A stretch of DNA of 64,000 nucleotides from Paraburkholderia tropica (lineage in GTDB: Bacteria > Pseudomonadota > Gammaproteobacteria > Burkholderiales > Burkholderiaceae), in NCBI RefSeq assembly GCF_914484835.1, contig NZ_CAJZAR010000031.1:124001-188000 (forward strand), in the 5' to 3' direction. Shown one piece after another: positions 43,733 to 53,563 of the stretch. Numbering within the stretch: position 1 is the first letter of the stretch; each line of letters begins with the position of its first letter. The notes below the pieces were generated by a model. That model was not told the origin of the DNA. It did no database searches and saw only the letters and a list, made by a program, of their open reading frames with translations. A program made the position numbers and the translations under genes.

Positions 43733-45424
43733 TCAGGGTTGCGGCTTTTCCACCACCACGCGACGCGCGTCGCGCGCGATCACCTGCATCGGGAAGCCCT
43801 GCGCGGCCAGTTCGTTGTACCGCTGCGCGGGCAGGAGCGCCAGCGCATAGCGCTCGGCCTTCCAGCGCTGCTCCCAGTCGGCGACGGTCGGCACCCATTT
43901 CTGCGGCTCCTCGGAGATGCCGAAGGCCAGTTCGTCGGTGACTTCCACCATCGTCATCGAGTGGCGCACGTAGAAGGGCAGCGTGTGATCGAGCACGCCG
44001 ACCGAATAGAACGGCGTGTCGGGCGGCAGCTTGGCGATGGCCGCGCGCACGGCGGGCGCGAGCGGCGCGCCGGAACTCAGCGTGCCGAACACATCGTGGC
44101 CCGTGCCGGCGATGGTCGCGAGCAGCAGCCACGCGGTGCCGAGCGCCAGGGCGGGCGCGCGCGCGCCGGTCTCGGGCGTGTTCTTCGCGCGGGCGAGGCG
44201 CAGGCCGATCATCGTCGCGATGAATGCGCAGGCGGCCGCCGCAAACACCCAGACCTGGTATTCGCGGTAGAGCGCGTTGGGGTTGCGCGAGTCGCCGAGA
44301 CGCGTGAGCACGAACGAACCGGCCATCAGCGCGACGGCCAGCAGCGCATAGCCGATCAGATGACGGTTCCACTGCTTTTTCGTCATCAGCGGCAGATAGA
44401 GGCCGATGACGAGCGCGAGCGGCGGGGCGATCGGCAGCGTGTACGAGATCAGCTTCGAATGCGACGCGCTGAAGAACAGGAAGATGAACGCGCTCCAGAC
44501 CAGCATCAGCGTGACGGGGGCGAAGCCGTTCGGCTGGCGCGGCGTGCGCAGCGCGTGGCGCAGGCTCTGCACGCTCACGGACAGCCACGGCAGGAAGCCC
44601 ACCAGCATCACCGGCACGAAGTAATAGAACGGGCCGGGGCGGTTCTGCGCGGGCGTCAGATAGCGCTGGAACTGCTGGACGATGAAGAAGAAGTTGAAGA
44701 ACTCGGGATTGCGCTCCTGCACCAGCACGAACCACGGCGCGACGATCGCGAAGAACACGATCAGGCCGCTCACGAGGTAGAGACGCTTCCAGAGCGCCCA
44801 GTCGCGCGCGACCAGCGTGTAGAGCACCAGCACGGCGCCCGGCAGGATCAGGCCGACGAGACCCTTCGAGAGCACGGCGAGCGCCATCGAGCCCCAGCAG
44901 ACCCACATCCACAGGCGCGCGGTGTTGCGCGGCAGGTTCGGGCGCTGGGCGAGCAGCAGCGCGCAGAGCGTGAGCTCCATCCAGAACGACAGGGCCATGT
45001 CGAGCGTGTTGAAGTGGCCCATCAGGTTCCAGTACGGCGCGCAGGCGAGCACGACGGCGGCGAAGAAGCCGGTGGCGGCGTTGAACACGCGCGCGCCGGT
45101 GAAGCCGATCAGCAGCACGCCCGCGAAGCCGGTCAGCGCCGTGTAGAGGCGCGCCTGCCATTCGCCGATGCCGAACCAGGCAAACGTGAGCGCGTTCATC
45201 CAGGTTTGCAGCGGCGGCTTCTCAAAATACTTGTAGTCGTTGTAGCGCGGCGTGATCCAGTCGCCGGACGCGAGCATTTCGCGCGCCATTTCGGCGTAGC
45301 GGCCTTCGTCGCTCGGCAGCAGATGGCGCCAGCCGAGCGGCACGAACCAGATCACGGCGAGAGCGACGATCAGAAGCAGGATCGCGCTGCGGTTGAGCGG
45401 CAGCCGCGAGGGCGTATCGTTCAT
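43733..45424 (-). CDS. arnT: Lipid A Ara4N transferase ArnT (PMT family)
   Basis: A 563-residue glycosyltransferase of the GT83/PMT_2 type with ~12 membrane helices. The N-terminal periplasmic loop has GWRHLLPSDEGRYAEMAREMLASGDWITPRYNDYKYFEKPPL, holding the DE and EKPPL motifs that bind the lipid carrier. It moves Ara4N from undecaprenyl phosphate to lipid A (and, in Burkholderia, to the core Ko residue) at the periplasmic face, reducing negative charge and giving polymyxin resistance. It is the first gene of the minus-strand arn operon. Confidence 0.96.
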   Translation of the reverse strand: MNDTPSRLPLNRSAILLLIVALAVIWFVPLGWRHLLPSDEGRYAEMAREMLASGDWITPRYNDYKYFEKPPLQTWMNALTFAWFGIGEWQARLYTALTGFAGVLLIGFTGARVFNAATGFFAAVVLACAPYWNLMGHFNTLDMALSFWMELTLCALLLAQRPNLPRNTARLWMWVCWGSMALAVLSKGLVGLILPGAVLVLYTLVARDWALWKRLYLVSGLIVFFAIVAPWFVLVQERNPEFFNFFFIVQQFQRYLTPAQNRPGPFYYFVPVMLVGFLPWLSVSVQSLRHALRTPRQPNGFAPVTLMLVWSAFIFLFFSASHSKLISYTLPIAPPLALVIGLYLPLMTKKQWNRHLIGYALLAVALMAGSFVLTRLGDSRNPNALYREYQVWVFAAAACAFIATMIGLRLARAKNTPETGARAPALALGTAWLLLATIAGTGHDVFGTLSSGAPLAPAVRAAIAKLPPDTPFYSVGVLDHTLPFYVRHSMTMVEVTDELAFGISEEPQKWVPTVADWEQRWKAERYALALLPAQRYNELAAQGFPMQVIARDARRVVVEKPQP

Positions 45425-45647
45425 GGATTCCAGCCTGTTTTTGTCAACGTTGCAGTCGGTCGGGCGGCGGCGTGGCTACGCGCCAGGCCCGCGCGGCGCG
45501 CAAGTGTACTACGGCACGGGGAGCGTACCTGAAGGCGAGCTTAAGGCGGCGCCATCGGGCTGCTGATCCGGGGCGCGATCAAGTGTCGCGGGCTATTCGC
45601 CCCGGGGTTCACCCTGAAGCTCGTTCAGGGGCGCGATCGCGTTTGAA

Positions 45648-46022
45648 TCAAGCCTCGATCAGCAGCGCGAGCGCCACGCGCCGGCCCTCGGCCATCAGGA
45701 TGTTGTAAGTGCGGCAGGCGGCCTTGAAATCCATTGCCTCGACGCCGATGCGCTGGGCGGACAGCGGCGCAGTCAGGCGCGGATGCGGAAAACGCAGGCG
45801 CTCGCCGCTGCCGAACACCACGACCTCGGGCTTGAGCGGCAGCAGCTGCGCGAAATGTTCGGGGGTGAGGGCGTCGAACGCGTTCACCGGCCAGGGCTGG
45901 ACCGGCGAGTCGGGCATGACGAGGATGCTGCCGTTGTGGCGTTCGAGATTGATGTCGACGTAATCGGCGCCATAACCGGTGACGGTGTTCAGGGCGCCGC
46001 TGGAGTCCTGGTGTAGTTTCAA
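45648..46022 (-). CDS. Mth938/NDUFAF3-like domain protein (DUF498)
   Basis: A 124-residue single-domain protein: DYVDINLERHNGSILVMPDSPVQPWPV, LLPLKPEVVVFGSGERLRFPHPRL and EAMDFKAACRTYNILMAEGRRVALALLIEA are the DUF498/Mth938 signature. Human NDUFAF3 helps complex I assembly; bacterial roles are not established. The best start is a TTG at 46022 (LKLHQDSSG), since the conserved family N-terminus begins there; the frame upstream is Arg/Ala-rich and non-conserved. Confidence 0.88.
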   Translation of the reverse strand: MKLHQDSSGALNTVTGYGADYVDINLERHNGSILVMPDSPVQPWPVNAFDALTPEHFAQLLPLKPEVVVFGSGERLRFPHPRLTAPLSAQRIGVEAMDFKAACRTYNILMAEGRRVALALLIEA

Positions 46023-46605
46023 AACGGAATTCCGAGAGGTTTCGGCGAAGGTTGCGTCGAGTGCCGCGCGACGTCGCGTAATGCCGCGTAACCGACTGTG
46101 CATGCCGGGACTGCGCGTGCCGCCGCGCGCACGGCGCGGACCCGCGAGCGCCGCACGCGGCGGCTGCCCGAGGCCCGGCGCGGCCCGTGGCGGCGCTTTG
46201 CGCATTGCGGAAGTCGGCCAAAATCCGCTAAATTATAGCTTTTTAGCCGCTGCGGCGCGCCGTCGCCCCAGCGGGGTCCGGCCTGAATCGCTTCGAGCCG
46301 TCAGTCCGTGCGCCACATCCGCGCCATTCGCCTGTGACATCCTTGCCGGGCAAACGCAGCGGGCGAACGCAGCCACAAGCTGCAGACTGGTACGTTGCCC
46401 GAAGATGTCCGCAGTTTCCCGTGGTTAGCCGGAGTTGGCCTGTGCCGCAGCCACGCTCGCCCCTTGCCTCGTCAGGCTCGCGGCCCGTGCGCCGTCCGGC
46501 CCGCTTCGCTAGATACCCGGGTTAGCCGGTGCGCCGTGCCGCGGCCGTTGCCCGATCAGCCTCTTTTTGGCCCCTTAAGACCGCTTCCCAGACCGAAAGC
46601 CCGCC
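46023..46605. other. Long leader/intergenic region before alaA
   Basis: 583 bp separate the divergent DUF498 and alaA genes. The only AT-rich patch is at 46211-46245, with TATAAT on the minus strand (46232-46237) and TAAATT on the plus strand 18 bp after TTGCGG (46205-46210). If the plus promoter is used, alaA has a ~360-nt leader. I see no gene or known riboswitch in it. Confidence 0.4.
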
Positions 46606-47844
46606 GTGAAACCGATTCTCAAATCCAACAAGCTGCAGAACGTTTGCTACGACATCCGCGGGCCGGTGCTCGAGCATGCCAAGCGCCTCGAAGAAGAAGG
46701 CCATCGCATCATCAAGCTGAACATCGGCAATCTGGCGCCGTTCGGCTTCGACGCGCCCGACGAGGTCATCCAGGACATGATCCTGAACCTGCCGGGCTCC
46801 TCGGGCTATTCGGACTCGAAGGGCGTGTTCGCCGCGCGCAAGGCGATCATGCATTACGCGCAGCAAAAGGGCGTCAAGGGCGTCGAGCTTGACGACATCT
46901 ACATCGGCAACGGCGCGTCCGAGCTGATCGTGATGGCCATGCAGGCGCTGCTCAACGACGGCGACGAAGTCCTGCTGCCCGCGCCCGACTATCCGCTCTG
47001 GACGGCGGCGGTGAGCCTGTCGGGCGGCACGCCCGTGCATTACATCTGCGACGAGTCGAACGCGTGGATGCCCGATCTCGACGATATCCGCGCGAAGATC
47101 ACGCCGAACACGCGCGCGCTGGTTGTCATCAACCCGAACAATCCGACGGGCGCGCTGTATTCGGACGAACTGCTGGAAGGCCTCGTCGCCATCGCGCGCG
47201 AGCACGGTCTGATCATCTTCGCCGACGAGGTCTACGACAAGATCATCTACGACGGCAAGACGCACACGGCGCTCGGCTCGCTTTCGGAAGACGTGATCAC
47301 GGTCACGCTCAACAGCCTCTCGAAAAGCTATCGCGCGTGCGGTTACCGCGCGGGCTGGATGTTCCTTTCGGGCATGACGGGCGAAAACCGCCGCCGTTCG
47401 AAGGACTACACGGAAGGCCTCGGCATTCTGGCGTCGATGCGCCTGTGCGCGAACGTGCCGGGCCAGTACGCGATCCAGACGGCGCTCGGCGGCTACCAGA
47501 GCATCAACGAGCTGATCCAGCCGGGCGGCCGCCTGTATCGTCAGCGCGAACTGGCGTACAACATGCTCACGGCCATTCCGGGCGTGACCTGCGTGAAGCC
47601 GGAGGCGGCGCTCTATATGTTCCCGCGCCTCGACCCGAAGCTTTATCCGATCCAGGACGACCAGCAATTCATCCTCGATCTGCTGCTGCAGGAGCGCGTG
47701 CTGCTCGTGCAGGGTACGGGTTTCAACTGGAAGCAGCCGGATCACTTCCGCGTGGTGTTCCTGCCGAACGTCGACGACCTGACCGATTCGATCAACCGGA
47801 TCGCGCGCTTCCTCGACGGCTATCGTCAGCGTCACGGCACCTGA
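46606..47844 (+). CDS. alaA: Glutamate-pyruvate aminotransferase AlaA-like
   Basis: A 412-residue class I PLP aminotransferase starting at a GTG. KSNKLQNVCYDIRGPVLEHAKRLEEEGHRIIKLNIGNLAPFGFDAPDEV is nearly superimposable on E. coli AlaA (YfbQ). The PLP Lys lies in TLNSLSKSYRACGYRAGW, with NPNNPTGALY and the terminal Arg in HFRVVFLP. AlaA makes alanine from pyruvate and glutamate. In beta-proteobacteria it commonly precedes hom-thrC, as here, with a 74-bp gap to hom. Confidence 0.95.
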   Translation: MKPILKSNKLQNVCYDIRGPVLEHAKRLEEEGHRIIKLNIGNLAPFGFDAPDEVIQDMILNLPGSSGYSDSKGVFAARKAIMHYAQQKGVKGVELDDIYIGNGASELIVMAMQALLNDGDEVLLPAPDYPLWTAAVSLSGGTPVHYICDESNAWMPDLDDIRAKITPNTRALVVINPNNPTGALYSDELLEGLVAIAREHGLIIFADEVYDKIIYDGKTHTALGSLSEDVITVTLNSLSKSYRACGYRAGWMFLSGMTGENRRRSKDYTEGLGILASMRLCANVPGQYAIQTALGGYQSINELIQPGGRLYRQRELAYNMLTAIPGVTCVKPEAALYMFPRLDPKLYPIQDDQQFILDLLLQERVLLVQGTGFNWKQPDHFRVVFLPNVDDLTDSINRIARFLDGYRQRHGT

Positions 47845-47918
47845 GCTTCAGCGCCAACGCCACGTAACGCCACGCAAAACGCATTTCCTTTTCACACACT
47901 TAGACGAACACACGCTGC

Positions 47919-49250
<1,332 letters not shown>

Positions 49251-49270
49251 GGTAACGCAAGGACCAGGCA

Positions 49271-50722
49271 ATGAATTACGTATCCACGCGCGGCGCGGGC
49301 GCCGGCGAACATCATGCGTTCTCGGACATCCTGCTGGGTGGCCTCGCGCGCGACGGCGGCCTGTATCTGCCGGCGCAGTATCCGCAGATCGGCAAGGAAG
49401 AACTCGCGCGCTGGCGCGGTCTCTCGTACGCGGACCTCGCGTTCGAGATCCTCTCGAAGTTCAGCGACGACATTCCCGCCGACGACCTGCGCGATCTCAC
49501 GCGCCGCACCTACACGGCCGCTACGTACTGCAACGTGCGCCACGGCGAGGACGCGAGCAAGATCACGCCGCTGACCACGCTCGGCGAGGAAAACGGCACG
49601 CAGCTTTCGCTGCTCGAACTCTCTAACGGCCCGACGCTCGCGTTCAAGGACATGGCGATGCAGCTGCTCGGCAACCTGTTCGAGTACGCGCTCGCCAAGG
49701 CCGGCCAGCAGCTGAACATTCTCGGCGCGACCTCCGGCGACACCGGCAGCGCCGCCGAATACGCGATGCGCGGCAAGAAGGGCGTGCGCGTGTTCATGCT
49801 CTCGCCGCACAAGAAGATGAGCGCGTTCCAGACCGCGCAGATGTTCAGCCTGCAAGACCCGAACATCTTCAACCTCGCGGTGGAAGGCGTGTTCGACGAC
49901 TGCCAGGACATCGTCAAGGCGGTCTCGAACGATCACGCGTACAAGGCCGCGCACAAGATCGGCACGGTCAACTCGATCAACTGGGCGCGCGTCGTGGCGC
50001 AGGTCGTCTACTACTTCGCGGGCTATTTCGCGGCTACGAAGAGTAACGACGAGCGCGTCTCGTTCACGGTGCCCTCGGGCAATTTCGGCAACGTCTGCGC
50101 GGGCCACATCGCGCGCATGATGGGTCTGCCGATCGAAAAGCTCGTGGTCGCCACCAACGAGAACGATGTGCTCGACGAGTTCTTCCGCACCGGCGTCTAC
50201 CGCGTGCGCGCCTCGGCCGAGACGTACCACACGACCAGCCCGAGCATGGACATCTCGAAGGCCTCGAACTTCGAGCGCTTCGTCTATGACCTGCTGGGCC
50301 GCGATCCGGCGCGCGTCGCGCAGCTGTTCCGCGACGTGGAAGAAAAGGGTGGTTTCGATCTCGCGGCGAGCGGCGATTTTGTGCGCGTGCAGCAATTCGG
50401 CTTCGTGTCGGGCCGCAGCAGCCACGACGACCGTATCGCGACGATCCGCGACGTCTACACGCGTTACAAGACGATGATCGACACGCATACGGCCGACGGC
50501 GTGAAGGTCGCGCGCGAGCACCTGCAGCCGGGCGTGCCGATGATCGTGCTGGAAACGGCGCAGCCGGTGAAGTTCGGCGAGACGATCCGTGAAGCGCTCG
50601 ATCGCGAAGCCGAGCGTCCGGCGGCGTTCGAAGGCCTGGAGGCGCTGCCGCAGCGCTTCGAAGTTGTGGCCGCCGACGCGAAGCAGGTGAAGGACTACAT
50701 CACCGCGCATACGCAGGACTGA
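49271..50722 (+). CDS. thrC: Threonine synthase
   Basis: A 483-residue PLP enzyme of the long ThrC type. The N-terminus MNYVSTRGAGAGEHHAFSDILLGGLARDGGLYLP is characteristic; the PLP Lys lies in GPTLAFKDMAMQLLG, and the phosphate loop in TSGDTGSAAEYAM. It converts O-phosphohomoserine to threonine. It is the last gene of alaA-hom-thrC. The following 198 bp carry the moeA promoter region. Confidence 0.98.
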   Translation: MNYVSTRGAGAGEHHAFSDILLGGLARDGGLYLPAQYPQIGKEELARWRGLSYADLAFEILSKFSDDIPADDLRDLTRRTYTAATYCNVRHGEDASKITPLTTLGEENGTQLSLLELSNGPTLAFKDMAMQLLGNLFEYALAKAGQQLNILGATSGDTGSAAEYAMRGKKGVRVFMLSPHKKMSAFQTAQMFSLQDPNIFNLAVEGVFDDCQDIVKAVSNDHAYKAAHKIGTVNSINWARVVAQVVYYFAGYFAATKSNDERVSFTVPSGNFGNVCAGHIARMMGLPIEKLVVATNENDVLDEFFRTGVYRVRASAETYHTTSPSMDISKASNFERFVYDLLGRDPARVAQLFRDVEEKGGFDLAASGDFVRVQQFGFVSGRSSHDDRIATIRDVYTRYKTMIDTHTADGVKVAREHLQPGVPMIVLETAQPVKFGETIREALDREAERPAAFEGLEALPQRFEVVAADAKQVKDYITAHTQD

Positions 50723-50835
50723 TCGTCCACGATGCTGTGCACGTCTCGGGCGCGATTGGCTCGCGACGTGCGCAGACGCCTTCAAGGCGAATTCACGGCA
50801 TAAGGGCACGCGGCGCAAGGCCGCCTGCCCGCCGC

Positions 50836-50841
50836 TACAAT
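50836..50841 (+). promoter_or_regulatory. Possible -10 element upstream of moeA
   Basis: TACAAT stands 80 bp before the moeA start in an otherwise GC-rich stretch. The -35 region (GCGCAA) is poor, so this is tentative. Confidence 0.35.
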
Positions 50842-50920
50842 AACGGCAGACCCACTGCCGAAGGCGCCGCGCGGAGTGCATCGCGTTTGCGCCGCGCCCA
50901 GCACGCCACTCATCCCGCCC

Positions 50921-52204
50921 ATGTCCACGCCCCAAGTTCCGAATTCCGGTAGCCCCGCCGGCACCAGCGCGCCGCGCCCGCCGATGATCTCGACCGCCGA
51001 TGCGCTCGCGACCCTGCTAGCCGTTGCGCAGCCGCTCGCCCAGACCGAAACGCTCTCGACCTTCGACGCGCTCAATCGCGTGCTGGCGGTCGAAGTCGTG
51101 TCGCCTCTCGACGTGCCGCCGATGAACACGAGCGCGATGGACGGCTACGCCGTGCGCGCGGCCGAGCTGCATCAGGGCAGCCGCCGTCTGCCGGTCTCGC
51201 AGCGCATTCCGGCCGGTCACGCGCCGCAGCCGCTCGCGGCGGGCACGGCGGCGCGCATCTTCACGGGCGCGACCGTGCCGCCGGGCGCCGATGCCGTCGT
51301 CATGCAGGAGCAGACCGAAGCCGGCGACGGCGAAGTGACGATCCTGCACACGCCCAAGGCCGGCGAATGGATCACGGCCCAGGGCGCGGACATCAAGAAG
51401 AATTCGGTGATCCTGCCGGTGGGCACGCGCCTGTCGCCGGCGGCGCTCGGGCTGGCGGCCTCGGTCGGCTGCGCGACGCTCACGGTCACGCGCCGCGTGA
51501 AGGTGGCGGTGTTCTTCACCGGCGACGAGCTGACGATGCCCGGCGAGCCGCTCAAGCCCGGCGCGATCTACAACTCGAACCGCTTCACGCTCACGGGCCT
51601 GCTGCGCAATCTGGGCTGCGATGTGACCGATTACGGCATCGTGCCCGATCAGCTCGACGCGACGCGCGCCACGCTGCGTGAGGCAGCCGCGCAGCACGAT
51701 CTGATTCTCACGTCGGGCGGCGTCTCGGTGGGCGAGGAAGATCACGTGCGCCCGGCCGTGGAGGCCGAAGGCCATATCGGCATGTGGCAGATCGCCATGA
51801 AGCCGGGCAAGCCGCTCGCGTTCGGCGCGGTGCGCCGCGGTGAGGGGGCGGAGCAGGCGGGCGAGGCGTTCTTTATCGGGCTGCCCGGCAATCCGGTGTC
51901 GAGCTTCGTGACCTTCCTGCTGTTCGTGCGGCCGTTCCTGCTGCGTCTCGCGGGCGTCGCGCATGTGAGCCCGCGCGCGCTGTCGCTGCGCGCCGACTTT
52001 ACGCAGACCAAATCGGATCGCCGCAACGAGTTCCTGCGCGCGCGCGTGAATCCGGCGGGCGGTCTCGATCTGTTTTCGAACCAGAGCTCGGCGGTGCTGA
52101 CCTCGACGGTCTGGGGCGACGGCATCATCGACAATCCGCCGAATCATGCGATTAGCGCGGGCGAAATCGTGAGCTTCATTCCCTTTACCGAACTGCTGTA
52201 CTGA
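50921..52204 (+). CDS. moeA: Molybdopterin molybdenumtransferase MoeA
   Basis: A 427-residue MoeA. PPMNTSAMDGYAVRAAEL, FTGATVPPGADAVVMQEQ, VFFTGDELTMPGEPLKPGAIYNSNRFTLTGLL, TSGGVSVGEEDHV and MKPGKPLAFG are the five standard blocks. It inserts molybdate into adenylylated molybdopterin. The ATG at 50921 (MSTPQVPNSG) is favoured; a ~35-residue Pro/Ser-rich N-terminus precedes the domain. It heads moeA-moaD-moaE. Confidence 0.97.
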   Translation: MSTPQVPNSGSPAGTSAPRPPMISTADALATLLAVAQPLAQTETLSTFDALNRVLAVEVVSPLDVPPMNTSAMDGYAVRAAELHQGSRRLPVSQRIPAGHAPQPLAAGTAARIFTGATVPPGADAVVMQEQTEAGDGEVTILHTPKAGEWITAQGADIKKNSVILPVGTRLSPAALGLAASVGCATLTVTRRVKVAVFFTGDELTMPGEPLKPGAIYNSNRFTLTGLLRNLGCDVTDYGIVPDQLDATRATLREAAAQHDLILTSGGVSVGEEDHVRPAVEAEGHIGMWQIAMKPGKPLAFGAVRRGEGAEQAGEAFFIGLPGNPVSSFVTFLLFVRPFLLRLAGVAHVSPRALSLRADFTQTKSDRRNEFLRARVNPAGGLDLFSNQSSAVLTSTVWGDGIIDNPPNHAISAGEIVSFIPFTELLY

Positions 52205-52237
52205 GCTTGAACCTGAGCCTGAACTGAGCTTGAACCG

Positions 52238-52495
52238 ATGAAAATCCAGCTGAAATTTTTTGCGAGCGTGCGCGAGGCCCTGGGCGTCGCCGATGAGACG
52301 GTCACGCTGCCCGACGGCATTGCCACGGTCGGCGACGTGCGCGGCTGGCTGCGCGCGCGCGGCGGCGTCTGGGCCGAGACGCTGGCGGAAGGGCGTTCGC
52401 TGCGCATGGCGTGCAACCACGTCATGACCGACCCGCGCACGCGTATCACCGAAGGCTGCGAAGTCGCGTTTTTCCCGCCCGTGACGGGCGGCTGA
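52238..52495 (+). CDS. moaD: Molybdopterin synthase sulfur carrier MoaD
   Basis: An 85-residue ubiquitin-like protein. MKIQLKFFASVREALGVADETVTLP opens the beta-grasp fold, and the C-terminal Gly-Gly (PPVTGG) is the thiocarboxylation site. It donates sulfur to precursor Z (cPMP) within the MoaD-MoaE synthase. The moaE gene follows after 28 bp. Confidence 0.97.
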   Translation: MKIQLKFFASVREALGVADETVTLPDGIATVGDVRGWLRARGGVWAETLAEGRSLRMACNHVMTDPRTRITEGCEVAFFPPVTGG

Positions 52496-52523
52496 ACCCC
52501 TCACGGCCACAAGGAGAGCAGTC

Positions 52524-53009
52524 ATGCCCGTGCGGGTTCAGACCGAGGATTTCGACCTGACGACGGAAGTCGCGCAATTGCGCGCCAAGAATCCGTCGAT
52601 TGGCGCGGTGGCGTGCTTCGTCGGCACCGTGCGCGACCTGAACGACGGCAGCGCCGTCGCGGGGATGGAGCTGGAGCACTATCCGGGCATGACGGAGAAG
52701 GCGCTGGAGACCATCGTCGATGAGGCGCGCAAGCGTTGGCCGGGCATCGAGGTGCTGATCGTGCATCGCGTCGGCCAGCTCGCGCCGCTCGACCAGATCG
52801 TGCTGGTCGCGACGACCTCGAAGCATCGCGGCGACGCCTTCGCATCGTGCGAGTTCGTGATGGACTATCTCAAGAGCGAAGCGCCGTTCTGGAAGAAGGA
52901 AGCGACCGAGCACGGCGCGCGCTGGGTCGATGCGCGCGAAAGCGACGATGCGGCGCTGGCGCGGTGGGGCATCGAGTCGGGGAATGCAGCCTTGGGCAAG
53001 CCGGATTGA
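52524..53009 (+). CDS. moaE: Molybdopterin synthase catalytic subunit MoaE
   Basis: A 161-residue MoaE. GAVACFVGTVRDLNDGSAVAGMELEHYPGMTEKALETI and VLIVHRVGQLAPLDQIVLVATTSKHRGDAFASCEFVMDYLKSEAPFWKKE are the family core, including the Lys pair (KSEAPFWKKE) used for cPMP and the MoaD tail. AAGGAG precedes the ATG. No terminator is seen; the hipBA operator region begins 38 bp downstream. Confidence 0.97.
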   Translation: MPVRVQTEDFDLTTEVAQLRAKNPSIGAVACFVGTVRDLNDGSAVAGMELEHYPGMTEKALETIVDEARKRWPGIEVLIVHRVGQLAPLDQIVLVATTSKHRGDAFASCEFVMDYLKSEAPFWKKEATEHGARWVDARESDDAALARWGIESGNAALGKPD

Positions 53010-53047
53010 GGCGGCTTGAGTCGCTTTGAGCCGCTGGCTTGCTGTTG

Positions 53048-53212
53048 TTCCTGGAATATCAGAATAACAATCGAATCGGGAATATTCGCGGAATAATTCC
53101 TGAATATTGAGAACAATGCCTGCGATGAGTGGGCAGTGTCGCTTTATTCCTGAAATTTGAGAACTATCGGGTAAATACAGCGTCCAAGAGGATAATTCTG
53201 ATATTCTCGGAA
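53048..53212. promoter_or_regulatory. Four-site operator array of hipBA
   Basis: Four related 20-bp elements: TTCCTGGAATATCAGAATAA (53048-53067), TTCCTGAATATTGAGAACAA (53097-53116), TTCCTGAAATTTGAGAACTA (53147-53166) and, on the minus strand, TTCCGAGAATATCAGAATTA (53193-53212). Centre spacings are 49, 50 and 46 bp. The E. coli hipBA promoter also has four HipB operators, but of different sequence. HipB dimers would bind here, with looping to repress. Confidence 0.72.
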
Positions 53213-53260
53213 TTATCGTCGCGACGAGCGGCGTGTTTCGTTACTCTGGACGCCCACGCC

Positions 53261-53563
53261 ATGCCCCGCACCTTGCCTCGCCCGATCGAACGTCCGAATC
53301 CGCTGGCGCCGGACATGGCCGCGCTCGGCCTGCTCGTGCGCAACCGGCGCGCGCAGAGCGAACTGCGTATCGACGATGCCGCGCAAATGCTGGGTGTCTC
53401 CAAAGACGTGCTCTCACGGCTCGAAAACGGGCGCTCCGTCAGTCTCGACAAGGTTTTTCTGATCCTCAACGGGCTCGGGCTGAGCCTTTTGGTGCTTCCG
53501 CGCAGCGAAGCCACGACCGCGCTGCGCAAGTTGATGCCGGTTGAGGCGCAGGAGACGCCCTGA
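53261..53563 (+). CDS. hipB: HipB-like antitoxin, Xre-type HTH
   Basis: A 100-residue DNA-binding protein. The HTH (residues ~23-78) is LGLLVRNRRAQSELRIDDAAQMLGVSKDVLSRLENGRSVSLDKVFLILNGLGLSLLVLP, with RLENGR marking the recognition region. A basic Pro-rich N-terminus precedes it. The ATG at 53261 is chosen because the frame upstream runs through the operator repeats. It overlaps hipA by 1 bp and should both neutralise HipA and repress the operon. Confidence 0.92.
   Translation: MPRTLPRPIERPNPLAPDMAALGLLVRNRRAQSELRIDDAAQMLGVSKDVLSRLENGRSVSLDKVFLILNGLGLSLLVLPRSEATTALRKLMPVEAQETP

Noticed and set aside
53129-53260. Longer hipB start adding 44 residues
   Set aside because: The extension is translated through two of the operator repeats and has no HTH-family similarity.
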